Shown: positions 36,090-48,611, numbered from the stretch's first letter. The stretch is DNA of 64,000 nt from Voacanga thouarsii (GCA_026120185.1 JANUWF010002124.1:186001-250000), one strand, 5' to 3'. Numbers and translations: made by a program. Notes: generated by a model not told the origin, from the letters alone.

Positions 36090-37510
36090 TCTCTTGATAA
36101 TCGAGTAGGAATTTATCCTTTCATCATGCAAGACACACCTATCAAATTGCTATGGCCTTTCCAACATTAGGTGGCTAGCTTGCAGAAGGACTACATTACA
36201 AATAATTTCATCTTGATACTTCCCTATTTGAATTGTTAACAACACTTGTTTGTTCACCTTCAACTAATTCCTACTATTATAGAACCATTTCAATCTACAG
36301 GGATTGGGGTGTTTTCTCACATAAAAACCCAATTCTTCAACAAGGCTAGCACTTACTACATTGGTAAAGTTTCTTCCATCAATGATAGCAACACATGACT
36401 TTTGGTTGATAAGGCGATGAGAGTAAAAAATATTATTTCTTTGTTGGCTCTTATACACTTCATCATCACAAGCTTCTCCTACAACACAAGTTCCCATTTC
36501 CTTAATTGCAACACCAGCTATAGAGTAAAGGGGCGGCACAACAATTCCTTCGTCACCAGAATTATCATCACTATTGTGCCCCTCATTTCATTTCTCATCT
36601 CCACAATCCTCGATTCTACTAGTTATCTCTTCTTGGGTATTGGTAAACATCAATTTCTTGGTAGGACACTTATATGAGGTGTGTCCATAGCCTAAACACT
36701 TAAAGGATTTGGTGTACCTAGTTCTTGGAAGTCTCTCATTACCTTTACCCTTTTGCTTAGCCCGTTCTTCTCTAGGCTTGTCGGGCTCTCTCCGTGGACT
36801 TGATGGTTTTGGTTGCTCTTATCTTTCTTTAAATTGGTGGTTCAAAATAGGATTGGTGTAGATGGTTTCTTTGGAACGTGACTCTCTTTTGAGTTATCCC
36901 TCAATTATTATGGCCATATGCACCATCTCCTCCAAAGTCTCATAAGAATGTAACTCAGCCATATTTGCTATTTTTCAATTCAACCCACTCAAAAACCTTG
37001 CTTTTGTAACTTTCACATCCTCAAAAATGTTAGACCGCATAAAGGTTACCTCCGACTCTTTATGAAAACACTCCATACTTTTATTTCCTTGTGTAAGAAC
37101 ATGCAATTTTTGGTAAAGCTTGCTATAGTAGTACATGGGTACAAACCTCCCTCTCATCAAGTTCCTCAACAATTCCCAAGTGGTAACCGGTTGATCACTC
37201 ATTCTCCTACTTTGGGATGCTATTTAGTCCTACTACACTAAAGCATATTCAATGAAACTTGAAATAGCTAATTTAACATTAGTTCAATCACTATACTCAT
37301 AGCACTCAAACAAAATCTCCATCCTTCTTTCCCATTCAAAGTAAGCCTCTGGTTCGATTTTACCTTGGAAAGGGGATACCTTCATTTTGATTTCCCTCAA
37401 CTCTCCATCTCCCTTATCTTCTTCTCGCCTTCTCACTCTAATCTCATTTCCCCAGTTTTGTCCTCCATAATCTTCCTCAAGAACTCCCTTATCCCAATCT
37501 TCCATTCTTT
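36090..37510 (-). pseudogene. Ty3/gypsy Gag and protease
   Basis: Gag text on the minus strand: SPFQGKIEPEAYFEWERRME near 37385-37325, then LMRGRFVPMYYYSKLYQKLH near 37160-37105 and EDVKVTKARFLSGLN near 37020-36975, typical of the retrotransposon Gag domain. The zinc knuckle near 36712-36663 reads KSFKCLGYGHTSYKC, so its first Cys is Ser. Protease: CVAIIDGRNFTNVVSASLVEELGF near 36400-36325, in place of the usual IIDGGSCTNVAS site of this group, and an IGKYQDE.. block near 36215. Several stops and frame changes. Gag packages the RNA and protease matures Gag; here both are dead. The lysine-rich stretch at 36000-35700 looks like a protease-RT linker. Confidence 0.82.
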
Positions 37511-38664
37511 AAAACTCCCATTCAAGTACTCTCACATTTTGTCTATCATGTCTACCTTGCATTCTGTCTCTTCCTTCTCTCAACCCTTGCCTACCTCCCC
37601 TTAATGGTGTAAGTGGATAACTTCCTACGGAATGGTTATCCTAATCCTCTTCTTGATCATATAATGGGGGTGTGACATTATTTTCCTCTCTCATCCTAGG
37701 GTTATCTTATTCTCTATAACCTCTTATTTGTGCAACCTTGGCTGTGGTTAGTTTGAATTCAATTTTATCTCTCCTCATCTCATTCATTTTTGCATTGAGA
37801 ATTTTGAAGGTAGCTTAAATATCTGTCTTGGGACATTTTGTTAGGATTTTATTTGGAAGGTTTAGATAAAATGAGTAATTTTCTCACATGTACTCCCTTG
37901 TATGTTTAGACTTACTCTTGTGTTTAGTGCTCTTGGGATTTTAGTAAATCGGCCTACCTACTTGCCTTTTTCAATTCACTCAAGTGCTCAACATGTTTTT
38001 CCCACAAATGTCTACCCAATTGCTTAGGAATTATTCAAAACTTTGCAAGTCCACTAACTATCTAAAGATGACCAAGTAGATGAATAACGGTGGAAGTTGA
38101 TCAACAAACAACAATAAGCCTCAAGGAGTTTAAATCAATCAACAAAATTTAATGAATTCATGAAGGTCAACAAAATTGACTAGGGAATGGGTAAATGGAC
38201 AACACCTAGCATGAATTTTCAATGTAACAATAGGAGTTCGAGGAACATAGAATTCAAGAGCAGGGGCAAGATTTTATCAACTAAGATGATCTAAAATGGA
38301 TAAAGAATATCCCCAAAATACTTGAATTGACATATACTTAACTATAGAAAGCGTTCCCAAAAGTTTTAGCCACAATTTCAAGTGAAGATTTCACTCAAAC
38401 TACATATCAAATACTTTGTAGGCCATATTCGGAACTTGAGATACAGTAGAAATTTTAAGCAATTTTAGCCCCCCAATTTAACAAAAAACAAGAAATTTGC
38501 AATCCCCAATGATTATACTATATCAACAAGGATCAAATTTAACATATATAAAAAAAAAAAAAAAAAACTTGACCATTTTGTAGCACAATTTTGAGTAACA
38601 AGATTAACCAATTTTGAAGCCTTGTTCACTGCCTTCAAGATTTGATGAGAATCAATGCTTCCTC

Positions 38665-38678
38665 ACTTTGATACCAAA
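38665..38678 (-). other. Primer-binding site of the gypsy element
   Basis: Minus strand TTTGGTATCAAAGT, ten bases from the LTR end; close to the initiator-Met type TGGTATCAGAGC. Confidence 0.7.
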
Positions 38679-38688
38679 CTATTGGATA

Positions 38689-39659
38689 TGATTTTGGGGA
38701 TGATTTCTCAATGAATTTCGATGCTAAATTTGGGGGAAAATGAAAATCCATTTACCAAATTACCAAATTCAAATACAAGTTCCCTAAGCCAAAATAATAA
38801 ACTTAGAATTCTAAAAATGAGAATCAAGCCTACTAATTCAAATCCAAGAACCCTCAACCCAGCTAGGAGTCAAGAATAGTTGAAGTAGATGAATTAGGTA
38901 ACCAAAGATAACCTCTATTCTAGACCCTTGGCTTAGCAAGAAATTAAGATTCTATTTTGATAGGTTAGTTTGATCTATCCTTGTGAGTTTGTAGACACAA
39001 ATCAAAGGCAAGGAATAGTATCCTAAGAACTCTCTCAAGAATGTCTTGTAATCTCAATAATAATAACTAAGTTATATTTGAAATGTTATAATGTCGTATA
39101 TATAGTCATCTAAACTAACTAAGGTGAGATGAAATCTCAACCATTCAAGCCTTTAAAAGGTCTAAAATGTCCCTATTACATAATAAAAGTCGTTGAATTT
39201 AATTGAGAACAAAATAAAAAAAAAGGAAAAATTTAAGCAAAAGTCAGGTGTTGCTCGAAGTGACCTGGAGCCAAGTAAACTTTTTGGGTTGGTGCCGGGT
39301 TGAATTTGTAAAATTATTGGCCAACAGGCCGAGGAGACCTATCGCCAGGTAGCCTTGTTAGGCCTGGTGCTGGGTAGGCACTGTCCTTCATACTGGTTCA
39401 TTTTTCTTATCTTCTACATTTCTTTTGCGCTCCTTTGGCCTTCCATAGATATTTTTAGGCAAATGTAGCTTTCTTTGGCCAGTTCCTTAGCACCCATCTA
39501 TTCACACTCTTCATATTCTTTGGCTTGTTAGGTGATTTTTCTTAAACTCTCCTTTGTAAGCCTCCATGTCTTGGATTCTTCGATAATGCCACGAAGCGTG
39601 GCTTGTTGTTCCATCCCCCTTCTTTAGCTTTGACATATTGTTTAGATGGATTCCAATCA
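38689..39659 (-). mobile_element. 5' LTR of the gypsy element
   Basis: 971 bp; on the minus strand it starts TGATTGGAATCC and ends CCCCAAAATCA. It is shorter than the 3' LTR through small deletions, for example near 39000-39020. Confidence 0.88.
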
Positions 39660-41232
39660 TAACACATATAACATTTGCTAGATTTTAGCCTACCAGAGTA
39701 TTCTCGAACCTCTTATGGACCAATATAAGAGAAAGTAGAATCGAATGAAATAATAAGAAAGTTATTCAGAGAGCCATAGGAAATGAATAAAGGACAACCG
39801 AAAAATGAAGGAAAATGGTGGCTATATTTGAAAAATCAAAGTTGTTTCAGTTTTTCTTTCCTATATTATTCTGACGAAAGAAACATTTTTCACTAAGAAA
39901 ACACCAACATCTGCCAAAACCACAACACTTTATATTTCCTTTTCTCTATTTCCTTTTCCTATTCTGTTGCAACTACCTCTGGTTTCCAATAAAAACTGTA
40001 GCTACCACTATTAAACCCTGATGGGCCAATGTTTTAAATTAATTAGCCCAAGACTAATTAAATAGCTTTCATATTAATTGATCCACTTGGGCCCAATATA
40101 AAAGTACCCAGGATAATGAATTAATAAATCAATTTAACTAAATTGGTACATTTATTGTTCTAGCCAAAATAAATAATTAATTAGACCCCTAGAATAATTC
40201 TTCCAATATTAATTTCATCCAATAAGCCCATATAAAATAAATAAATTTATTAAGGTTACTTAAGCTACTCTGAGGACTAAAAGACATTATTTTTTGCTAC
40301 TAAAATGACTAAAATACCCTTGCTAACAAGTAGTTGTATTTTATTATTTTAAATATTTCATTATCACTATGAAAATATTGACCCTAAGAATAATATTGTA
40401 TGTGCGATGTCATCAACCTACAAATATAATGACTACATAACACCCATCATTGAGATAGAAAAATTATACTAATACTTTTCTCAATGATATGTATTGTCCT
40501 TTCATAACTAGTTCAATAATCCATGACTTTTAATATGTATTCACTTATATAAGAGAGCCATCCTAATGTGTACATACTTAGTCACATTTCCTAGGGCCTT
40601 ATTTTATTTATATTATCTTAGACAATCATAAAGGCTGATATCTTCACAATGTGAGGTATAGAAACTATATTGCATAAGTATGTCTAAATAAAGTAGAGTA
40701 TACAACCTACAAACAAGGTTATAGGCCTTGCGATAAAACATCACCCATCATACATCAAAGTGCAGAAGTCCAGCTTCACCAAACCACCAACGCATAATCA
40801 AGTTTTAGGGTACTCGTCTATGCAGTAGCAACGATAAACTATTCTTTATTTATTATAATACTTTTATAAAGATTATTAGCACGTGGTCCACTTCTACGTA
40901 TTCTAAATGTACATACACTACTGGTGTGAGAGGACTACTCACTAGATAAAGCTAAATCATTCCTCATTTAGAAACCATAATGTAATGATCTATATCATGA
41001 TAAACTGCTCAGCTTTATCAATCAATCAATAACAATTTTTTTCTTATATGATAATAGCTGCTAGTTTACACCTTACTGTAAAAGCACAACCCAAACATAT
41101 AGATTAGTTACTAACACAAATAGACCTTCAGTGTGCAAGTATATGTAAACAAAAAACCATTAATGAATGAAGTATTTTATTAGTTTTCATAATATAGAAA
41201 TAGATAGTACATTTTAGGCTTACATTCCAACA
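39660..41232 (-). mobile_element. Family C copia 3' LTR (C1)
   Basis: On the minus strand the LTR starts TGTTGGAATGTAAGCC at 41232, just after a PPT-like AGTGGAAGAT. It runs left with landmarks shared with 61031-62715: GGTGTAAAC..AGCAGC, CATTATGGTTTCTAAATG, GACCACGTGCTAAT-like text and the ..GGGTCAATATTTTC block near 40380. Homology is clear from about 40020 to 41232. 39660-40020 is probably the rest of the LTR but was not matched, and the left end is uncertain because the gypsy element sits there. Confidence 0.65.
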
Positions 41233-41568
41233 ATCTTCCACTTGCACTGGACCATGAGAGTCCCTATGTGCCTACCCTGATGACGTTTAAGTGTCTTTGA
41301 AACACCTTCTTCATGAAAGGCTTGGTAAATAGGTTTGCCAGATTGTGTGCAGAGGAAATCTGATCAACTACTATCTCCTGTGTCTAGATGTACTCCCAAA
41401 TCAAGTGGTACATCCTCTCAATGTGCCATACCATTCCAATAGTTTCTTGGTTCCTTGCATTGTAAGGCAACTCCAAAATTGTCACAATATATAGTAGTAG
41501 GTCTTGTTATTTATGGTACAACTCCAACTCCAATATATGCCCCCATATTCCATTGCATTTTTATATAT
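41233..41568 (-). pseudogene. Family C RNase H C-terminal remnant
   Basis: Minus-strand text with the usual copia polyprotein end: an HIERMYHLI-like block near 41430-41400, IVVDQISSAHNLANLFTKPF near 41375-41315 and KVFQRHL near 41300-41280, ending at the PPT. Stops and a frame change are present. It is cut at 41568 by the start of a plus-strand LTR of the same family. Confidence 0.75.
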
Positions 41569-41828
41569 TGTTGGAATGCTTGCCCAAAATGTATTATATA
41601 TTTTTATATTTTTAAAATAAATAAAATAATTCATTCATTAATGGTTGTTTGTTTGCATATATTTACACATTAATGGTTTAAGTGTATTAGTAAGTAATCT
41701 ACATGATTAGGTCATATTTTCACAGTAAGGTGCAGATTATAGGCTAGTAGCACATAAGCAAAAAAATTTTCTTGAACGATAGATAAAGCTGGGCACTTTA
41801 ATAAGGTATGGACTATTACACTATGGTT
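41569..41828 (+). mobile_element. Family C LTR start, inverted relative to C1 (C2)
   Basis: TGTTGGAATGCTTGCCCAAA at 41569 matches the minus-strand start of C1 and stays alignable for about 250 bp (ATTCATTCATTAATGGTTGTT, CAGTAAGGTGCAGATTA). It breaks near 41828 where family A leader begins. C1 and C2 are thus inverted LTR starts around a 336-bp RNase H piece. Confidence 0.7.
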
Positions 41829-42048
41829 GTGTGCTGATTCGCGAAGTTCAGAAATCGTTTCTGGGAAAAACTATTTTCGTTAAAATTAGTACGCAGCCGG
41901 TGCCGGCTCTAGCTTCCAAACCTGCGTCGGTTCAGAACTGTTTCGCGATTACCAGAAATTATTTCTGGGAAATTTTTTTGCTTAAAACCAGATCACGGTT
42001 GATGCTGGCTCTAGTTTCTAAACCGGCGCTGATTCGGCTCTGTTTTAT

Positions 42049-42080
<32 letters not shown>

Positions 42081-43292
42081 GAAGGGGTGCTGCCCTTTTG
42101 ACCCTCGCTTGCTGACTGGCCAGCGGGACAACCGTTATCGCTATGAGAGACGGGACCCAAAATCTTTTTTCTCAAAATTAGTTTTAAGACAAACAATTAA
42201 TGTATTATTCTAAAATATTAATTTTAGAATCTGTTTTATTTTTCCAAAATAGTGATTTTTGAATAATAAAAGTTATATGTTTATTTTGTTTAAACATAAC
42301 TAATGGCATGGTGGATGGTTATGGACTAAAACTAATTATATCTGTTCATACATTTTACAATTTTGGTTTTGTATGAAATAGGGCCTGTGTGTCCTGCCTT
42401 CTCTCAAATTCATATGCAATTCTCTTCTCACCTAACTTCCCTAGAATGTAACTCGAGGTTTTCTCTCTTAAGGAAATAATGTAATTAGATTACATAGGTT
42501 AGATAGGCCTAGAATTATCTTAGTTTGTAGATGGCAAGCAAGACAAGGCTAGAAGGTAAGACCTTCTACTTAAATCATGCATGAACATATAGGGTTAACT
42601 ATATTAATTTCTTTTATAGCTCAAATAAATTAATTTATGGTAATGTCCATAACCATACCACGTAATCACTTTATTATCATGATTATTAATTTTGTGATTT
42701 ATTGATTTTTATGCATGTCATTTGTTGAAATCACTAAAAGGAAGAAATCCCTCAATTAATATTAAACATAATTCCTTCCGTTCATATAGTAAGAACAAGA
42801 GTCTTTTGTCGAGACCAGGTTGTTGGACAAACCCAAGCCTACTTGACAACGGGCATGATCAAGCATTGGAATTAAATTCCTTTAGAATTACATTCTTGAT
42901 TAAAGGGTTAGGTTTAACTACATTCCTTATTCCGGTTGGACAAACTCAAGCATAAAGATATTTAGAGGAAAAGTTGGGGTAGCCCAAGACGCTTTAAGAG
43001 CTATTAATCACTCAATGATCCGGTAGTTACATAAGATGTAATTGGTATTGGATACCTACCAATGAAGTCAAGAGTGACTTGTTGGGCTAACCCAATGATA
43101 TTCTTGAGGAATTTAGATACTGGTCCACTAGGAAAGCTTCCAACGGGCTTTCTTGAATTAGTAATGGGGGCTATTGGTTTGAGTAAAATAGTGGAGTAAA
43201 AATGCGTTTAATTAAAGTCCTAATTATTTACATTATATGTACATATACAAGTAGCAAATGCTCTATATTTTTACATCTAGGACATTTGCATC
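41829..43292 (+). mobile_element. Family A untranslated leader (A3)
   Basis: Homologous to the other family A leaders from the CTGATTCGCG block (41832) to gag. It has the 14-nt palindrome at 41895-41908, an (AAAAC)n run at 42050-42078, the hairpin at 42080-42101 and GAGACGGGACCC near 42146. The upstream part with PBS and LTR is missing and replaced by a family C LTR piece. Confidence 0.8.
41895..41908 (+). other. Leader palindrome (A3 copy)
   Basis: AGCCGGTGCCGGCT, identical in the element sense to the A2 copy at 12270-12283. Confidence 0.5.
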
Positions 43293-44060
43293 ATGTCAAC
43301 AAACTTAAACCTACATAGCATCTTGGAAACTGACAAGTTAACCAAATCAAACTACCTCGACTGGTATAGAAATTTGAGAATCGTTCTCAAGTCGGAAAAG
43401 TTGCTCTACGTGCTAGATGCTCCTATTCTGCCACCACTAGCTCAAGATGCTCATGTTGATAAGCATGCTATCCACAAAAAGTACAAGGAGGATAGTGATA
43501 CAATATCATGTATTATGATGGCATCCATGACTCCTGAATTGCAAATACAGCATGAGCATATAGATGCTCAATCGATTATATTACATCAAAGAGACCTGTA
43601 TGATGCCCAAACAAGAACTAAGAGATATGATATCTCGAAGCAACTATTCCATTACAAAATGGCAGAGGGTTCTTCTGTGGCCACTCATGGGCTGAAGATG
43701 TTGGGCTTAATAGAGAAGCTTCGATCTTTCAGGTTCATGATGGACCATGACTTAAATGTTGACTTAATTCTACAATCTTTACCTAATAGTTTCACACAAT
43801 TTATGATTAACTGTCAGATGAACAAGATTGAGTCCACCATTCCTCAGTTGATTAATCTTCTCAAAACTGCGGAGTCCTCCATGAAGAAGGAATCTAATGC
43901 AATTTTAATAGTAGAATCTTCTTCTAAGAAGAAAATTCAAAAGAAGAAGAAGGCTCCTAAGAACCCCAAAGGTGGTGTGAAGAAGAAGGATGCAGCTACC
44001 AAGGGCCTATGCCATCATTGTAGCAAGATGGGCCATTGGAGGCGCAACTGCAAGGCCTAA
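43293..44060 (+). pseudogene. Family A Gag (A3)
   Basis: The ATG at 43293 follows the leader, and the start M-S-T-N-L-N-L-H-S-I-L is shared with A2 and A4. Residues 15-50 carry the copia Gag entry text (KLTKSNYLDWYRNLRIVLKSEKLLYVLDAPI); the UBN2-like middle follows (SKQLFHYKMAEGSSVATHGL, DLILQSLPNSFTQF). A Lys-rich block precedes the zinc knuckle CHHCSKMGHWRRNC (44010-44051). The frame stops at TAA 44058-44060, where A4 keeps a Tyr codon, so Gag and pol were one frame. Apart from that stop this Gag is open. Confidence 0.9.
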
Positions 44061-46897
44061 TTGGAAACTATTAAGGATAAGAAGCAGAAGGAGAAGCTTA
44101 CAAGCACTTCTACTTCTACTCCATATATGTTTATGATTGAGCTAAATACCGCCTTTAGAAATGAGATATGGGTATTAGATACTGGATGTGGATCTCATTT
44201 ATGCAATAACTTGCAGGGACTAAAGAAAAGTAGAAGGCTAGAGGAAGGTGACGTGGACCTACGTATTGCAAATGTGGCAAAGGTTGCTACACTTGTTATG
44301 GGGACATATGAGTTAAACCTGCCTTCGAGATTAATTCTAGAATTACAAAACTATTACTATTACCAATTTTAATGAAAAATATTATCTCAGTTGTGTGTTT
44401 AGACTTAAATGAATTTCATTTGATATTTAAGAATAAATGTTGTTCTTTTTCATTAAATGATATTCATTATGGTTCAGCAACTCTTATTTGGTTTATATGT
44501 TCTAGACTTGGACAATCCAATTCTCAATATAAACAATAAGAAACCTAGAATAGATAACTCTCTCACCTCTTACTTATGGCATTGTTGTTTTGGCCATGTA
44601 AACGAAAATTGTGTTTCTAAGTTACACAAGCTTGGTGACTTAGGGTCAATTGATTATGAATCATATGGCACATGTGAGTCTTGTTTATTAGGTAAAATGG
44701 CTGAAACTCCTTTTTCAGGAAAATGAGAACGGGCCACATATATTCTAATGTATGTGGCCCAATGCTAATATAAGAAAGAGGAGGTTATAACTATTTCAAA
44801 ACCTTTATTGATGATTTCTCACGATACGGGCATTTGTATTTAATGAAATACAAATCTCAAGTCTTTGATAAGTTCAAAGACTTCAAGAGTGAAATAGAGA
44901 AACAACTTGGTAAACGTATTAAGACTCAAAGATCTGATCGAGGAGGAGAATATTTGAGCCAAGAGTTTCTGAGTTATCTTAGAGATAATGAGATATTATC
45001 TCAGTGGACTCCACCATATACACCTTAACATAACAGTGTATCTGAGAGAAGGAATTGAACCCTTCTAGATATGGTACAGACCATGATGGCCTCTGCAACC
45101 TACTAAAATCATTTTGGGGATATGTACTAGAGACTTCTGTTTATATATTAAATAGAGTTCTGACAAAATTTTTTGATTCTATCCCATTTGAGATGTTCTT
45201 TTGGTAAGAAATCAAAGTTATCTCACTTACGTGTTTGGGGTTGTCCTGCCTTTGTCAAAAGGCCTCAATTAGATACACTTGATAGTAAGTCTGACAAGTG
45301 TTTGTTTGTGGAATATCCGAAAGAATCTTTTGAAAATTTCTTCTACCTCCCCTCTGAAAATGAAGTCTTTGTTTTGAAACATGTCGTGTTCTTAGAGAAG
45401 GAGCACATGCTCAAGGGGAACAGTGGGAGTAAAATTAAACTAAGTGAAGTTTAAAAAGATCGAACAAACAAGGATCAACCGTCTAATCCCCCATCTATTG
45501 AGAGAATAAATGAACCTTCTACTACACAAGAACCTCGTAGATCTAGTAGGATACGTGTGGCACTTGAGAGATATGGATTTCTCATCAATGACCACAATGA
45601 CATATTGCTCATAGATGAAGATGAGACTACTACCTACAAGGATGTTCTGAACAATTCAGAATCTGTCAAATGGCTTGAAGCCATCAAGTCAGAGATAGAT
45701 TTCATATACGACAACCAAGTATGGACTTTGGTTGATCTACCCAAAGAAATTAAACCTATTGGGTGTAAGTGGATTTTCAAGAAGAAAACGGACATGGATG
45801 GTAATTATGTTACCTATAAAGCATGACTAGTGGCAAAGGGTTATCGTTAACAATATGGTATTGAATATGATGAAGCTTTCTCGCCAGTTGCCATGTTAAA
45901 ATCCATTAGGATACTCTTAGCCATTGCTGCTTATTATGATTATGAGATTTGACAAATGGATATGAAAACAACTTTCCTAAATGGAAACCTGACTGAGGAA
46001 GTATATATGACACAACCTGAGAGTTTCACATCCAATGATAGCACCAAGGTGTATAAGCTACGAAGGTCCATTTAAGAACTTAAGTAAGCTTCCAGGAGTT
46101 GGACCATCTATTTTAATGAAACAATCAAAGAGTTTGGTTTCATTCAAAATATGGATGAGCCTTATGTATACAAGAAGGTTAGTGGGAGTGCAATCGTTTT
46201 CTTATTACTTTATGTAAATTACATATTGCTAATAGGAAAGGAAATACCTGTCTAGCTAACGATTAGAATTTGGTTGTCCAAATAATTCTCCATGAAAGAG
46301 CCCAGAGAAGAAACCTATATTCTTGGAATAAGAATCTATAGAGATAGATCTAAAAGGTTGCTAGGTCTTTCACAGTCTACATACATAGATAAAGTGCTAA
46401 AGAGGTTTAGCATAGATCAATCCAAAAAGGGATTCTTACCCATGTCACATGCTGTAAGCCTTTCAAAGTCAATGTCTCCCAAGACATAAGTTGAAAGGGA
46501 TCACATGAGTAAGATTCCATATACTTCGACAGTTAGATCTATCATGTACGTTATGATATATACTAGGCCCGATGTATCTTATGCTCTCAATTTGACGACT
46601 AGATACCAATCTGACCCTGGTAAGGGTCATTAGGCGACTGTAAAGAATATCCTTCAGTACTTACGAATGACTAAGGATGTGTTCTTATTATATGGAGAAG
46701 GTGATATGAAAATAAAAGGGTACACTGATGCCAGTTTTTAATCTGATAAAGATAATTTCAAATCACATTCAGGCTACGTGTTTATGTTGTGCGGAGGGGC
46801 AATTAGTTGGAAGAGTTTCAAACAAGAGACTATTGCTAACTCTACGACATAAGCTACGTACATAGCCACTTCTTAAGCAACTAATGATAGAGAGAGT
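44061..46897 (+). pseudogene. Family A pol (A3), truncated in RNase H
   Basis: Same-frame continuation of Gag with protease VLDTGCGSHLCNN near 44170-44205. GAG-pre-integrase ..SYLWHCCFGHVNE and CESCLLGKM near 44570-44700; integrase pieces TFIDDFSRY (about 44800), RSDRGGEYLSQEF (about 44930) and SVSERRN (45035). RT: QVWTLVDLPKEIKPIGCKW (45715-45770), QMDMKTTFLNGNLTEEVYM (about 45955-46010) and YVNYILL at 46211-46231, where the YVDD catalytic Asp pair has become Asn-Tyr. RNase H text ([24 protein letters not shown]) ends near 46890. Many stops and frame shifts. The 3' end and LTR are lost at the junction with the opposite-strand LTR at 46898. Confidence 0.88.
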
Positions 46898-48611
46898 TGT
46901 TAGTTATCTTGGACTCATATTGTATACGGCGCAGCGGAAAATAAAATGAGATACCTTCTAAGGACCCGTCTATGTGTGGAAAACAAAACATAAAGTGAGT
47001 AAAGGAAACAGCTTTTACCTTTGGGTGCTCGTCTGAGGAACAAAATTTTCTTCTTCGAGTTGAGGCGCAATCCAGCAGTCCTCGTGATCAACCACCACGT
47101 GAGTTGAACGTTTAACCACTATAATCTCAGTGTGTGATTATCTCTAACAGTAATCCACATAGAGGATACACTTAAGCACCATAATTTCCTGTGCTAGCAT
47201 AAACAATAATGGCAGCTAGGGTTCTCTTTCAAGATAAAATCGAGAGAGAAGAAGAAGAAGAGAAGGTTTATGTGGCTGCAATTTTTCTCATGTGAATCAC
47301 CCTTAGGGTTTTCAGTTATATCATCATAAAACCGAAAAATCACAAAAAATCTGGAATTCTAAAATAATTAGAGTTCCCTAATTGTAATTGGAAACATCAA
47401 GTTCTCATAATTACAACTTGTACCACAAATTATAACTAACTATAATTTGTCCGCAACAACTTCTCTTTCTCTCAATTAACCCCACAATGTTATCAAATAA
47501 CATCTTGAGTATATAATCCTCTATTGTGTGTGACCTTTTAGGTTTCCCAGTCAATTGGTAGAGAACATGAATTAATCCAAACATCTTTGAGAATAACAAT
47601 CCATAATTAATTAGAATTAATCCTATTAATTCTAATCAGGATTGGTTTAATAATTTATCAATTAATAAACTACTATTCCCATATCATGTGTGGTATCTAG
47701 CGACACATCATGACCACCCAAGTGTCCATGAAGTCAAGTGGCTTGACATGAACCCTTCAATAACAAACTACAGTGCAATTAACTCCTTTCATTATACAAT
47801 ATCTCATTCTATTTAGAGTACGAAATTAGTGCCAACTCCCTCCAGAATATATTCTGGCACGAATACAACTATACTTATACTAGGAACCCACTACTCTAGA
47901 TGCGTATTAATTGGAACTATTTCCAATACACAATTTCCTTGGCCACGGACTTTCCGAGTAGTAATTTCTACATGTGGCCGTGAGATATTCGCCCCTACTA
48001 TTAGGAGTGGTGAATCATTTATTGACCCTCCCAACTATTTTTGTTTACCTCACAATGTACCGAATATCCATCCCATAGGTGGCCTTCGATCGAGCTCCGG
48101 AGATTGGAATCAAAGTACAATGCACAGCAAACAAAGTACCTTAGACATCTCAAGTCTAAGGATACTTGCATGTTTGCTATTATGAGATTATATCACAGGC
48201 ACTAAATAGTTAACCATGTGATTATCTCAAAGCAAGGTCATCTAATGAACTTGTTCCATTAACAAGCATCCATGTGTTAATTTTGCGTATCGAAATACTC
48301 ATAGATATGAGAACCACTGCCCAAATCAGGAAGTGTAACACATGCTAGTCTTAACGCATTAATGATGTCCTGTCTCATCAATACTATGACTCGGGACTAT
48401 TTAAGTACTAACACCATCCAGTGTAGTAAGAATCTCATATTATGATCTCTATCATGATTTCCTTAACACAGTGTTGTAGTAGGGACTTTATCGAACAGTT
48501 GTATTACTTAATGTAAACAAAATAAATAGTAAGATAAAAAATGCCTTTTATTAAAATAAAATATATCTTATAAAATGTACAAGTGATTGTCTCTAAGGTA
48601 AAAGACTAACA
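46898..48611 (-). mobile_element. Family A 3' LTR (A4)
   Basis: A 1714-bp complete LTR; plus-strand TGTTAGTTATC is the reversed end, GACTAACA (48611) the reversed start. It serves as the reference for family A LTRs in this window. It includes GCTAGCATAAAC near 47193 and the ACGGCGCAGCGGAAAATAAAA block near 46926. Confidence 0.9.

Larger units (their letters stand above)
34628..39659 (-). mobile_element. Ty3/gypsy element with gag-protease only
   Basis: Minus-strand element of 5.03 kb: 5' LTR 38689-39659, PBS 38665-38678, gag-protease about 37510-36090, PPT 35670-35683, 3' LTR 34628-35669. The flanks are TGACA (34623-34627) and TAACA (39660-39664), a target duplication with one change. RT, RNase H and integrase are absent: after protease and a charged linker the sequence goes straight to the PPT. 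It is either a deletion derivative or a non-autonomous gag-only form. It lies in DNA left of family C sequence. Confidence 0.85.

Noticed and set aside
35656..36108. 150-codon plus-strand ORF rich in Phe/Ser/Leu
   Set aside because: It is the antisense of the Lys-rich protease-RT linker of the gypsy element; a shadow.
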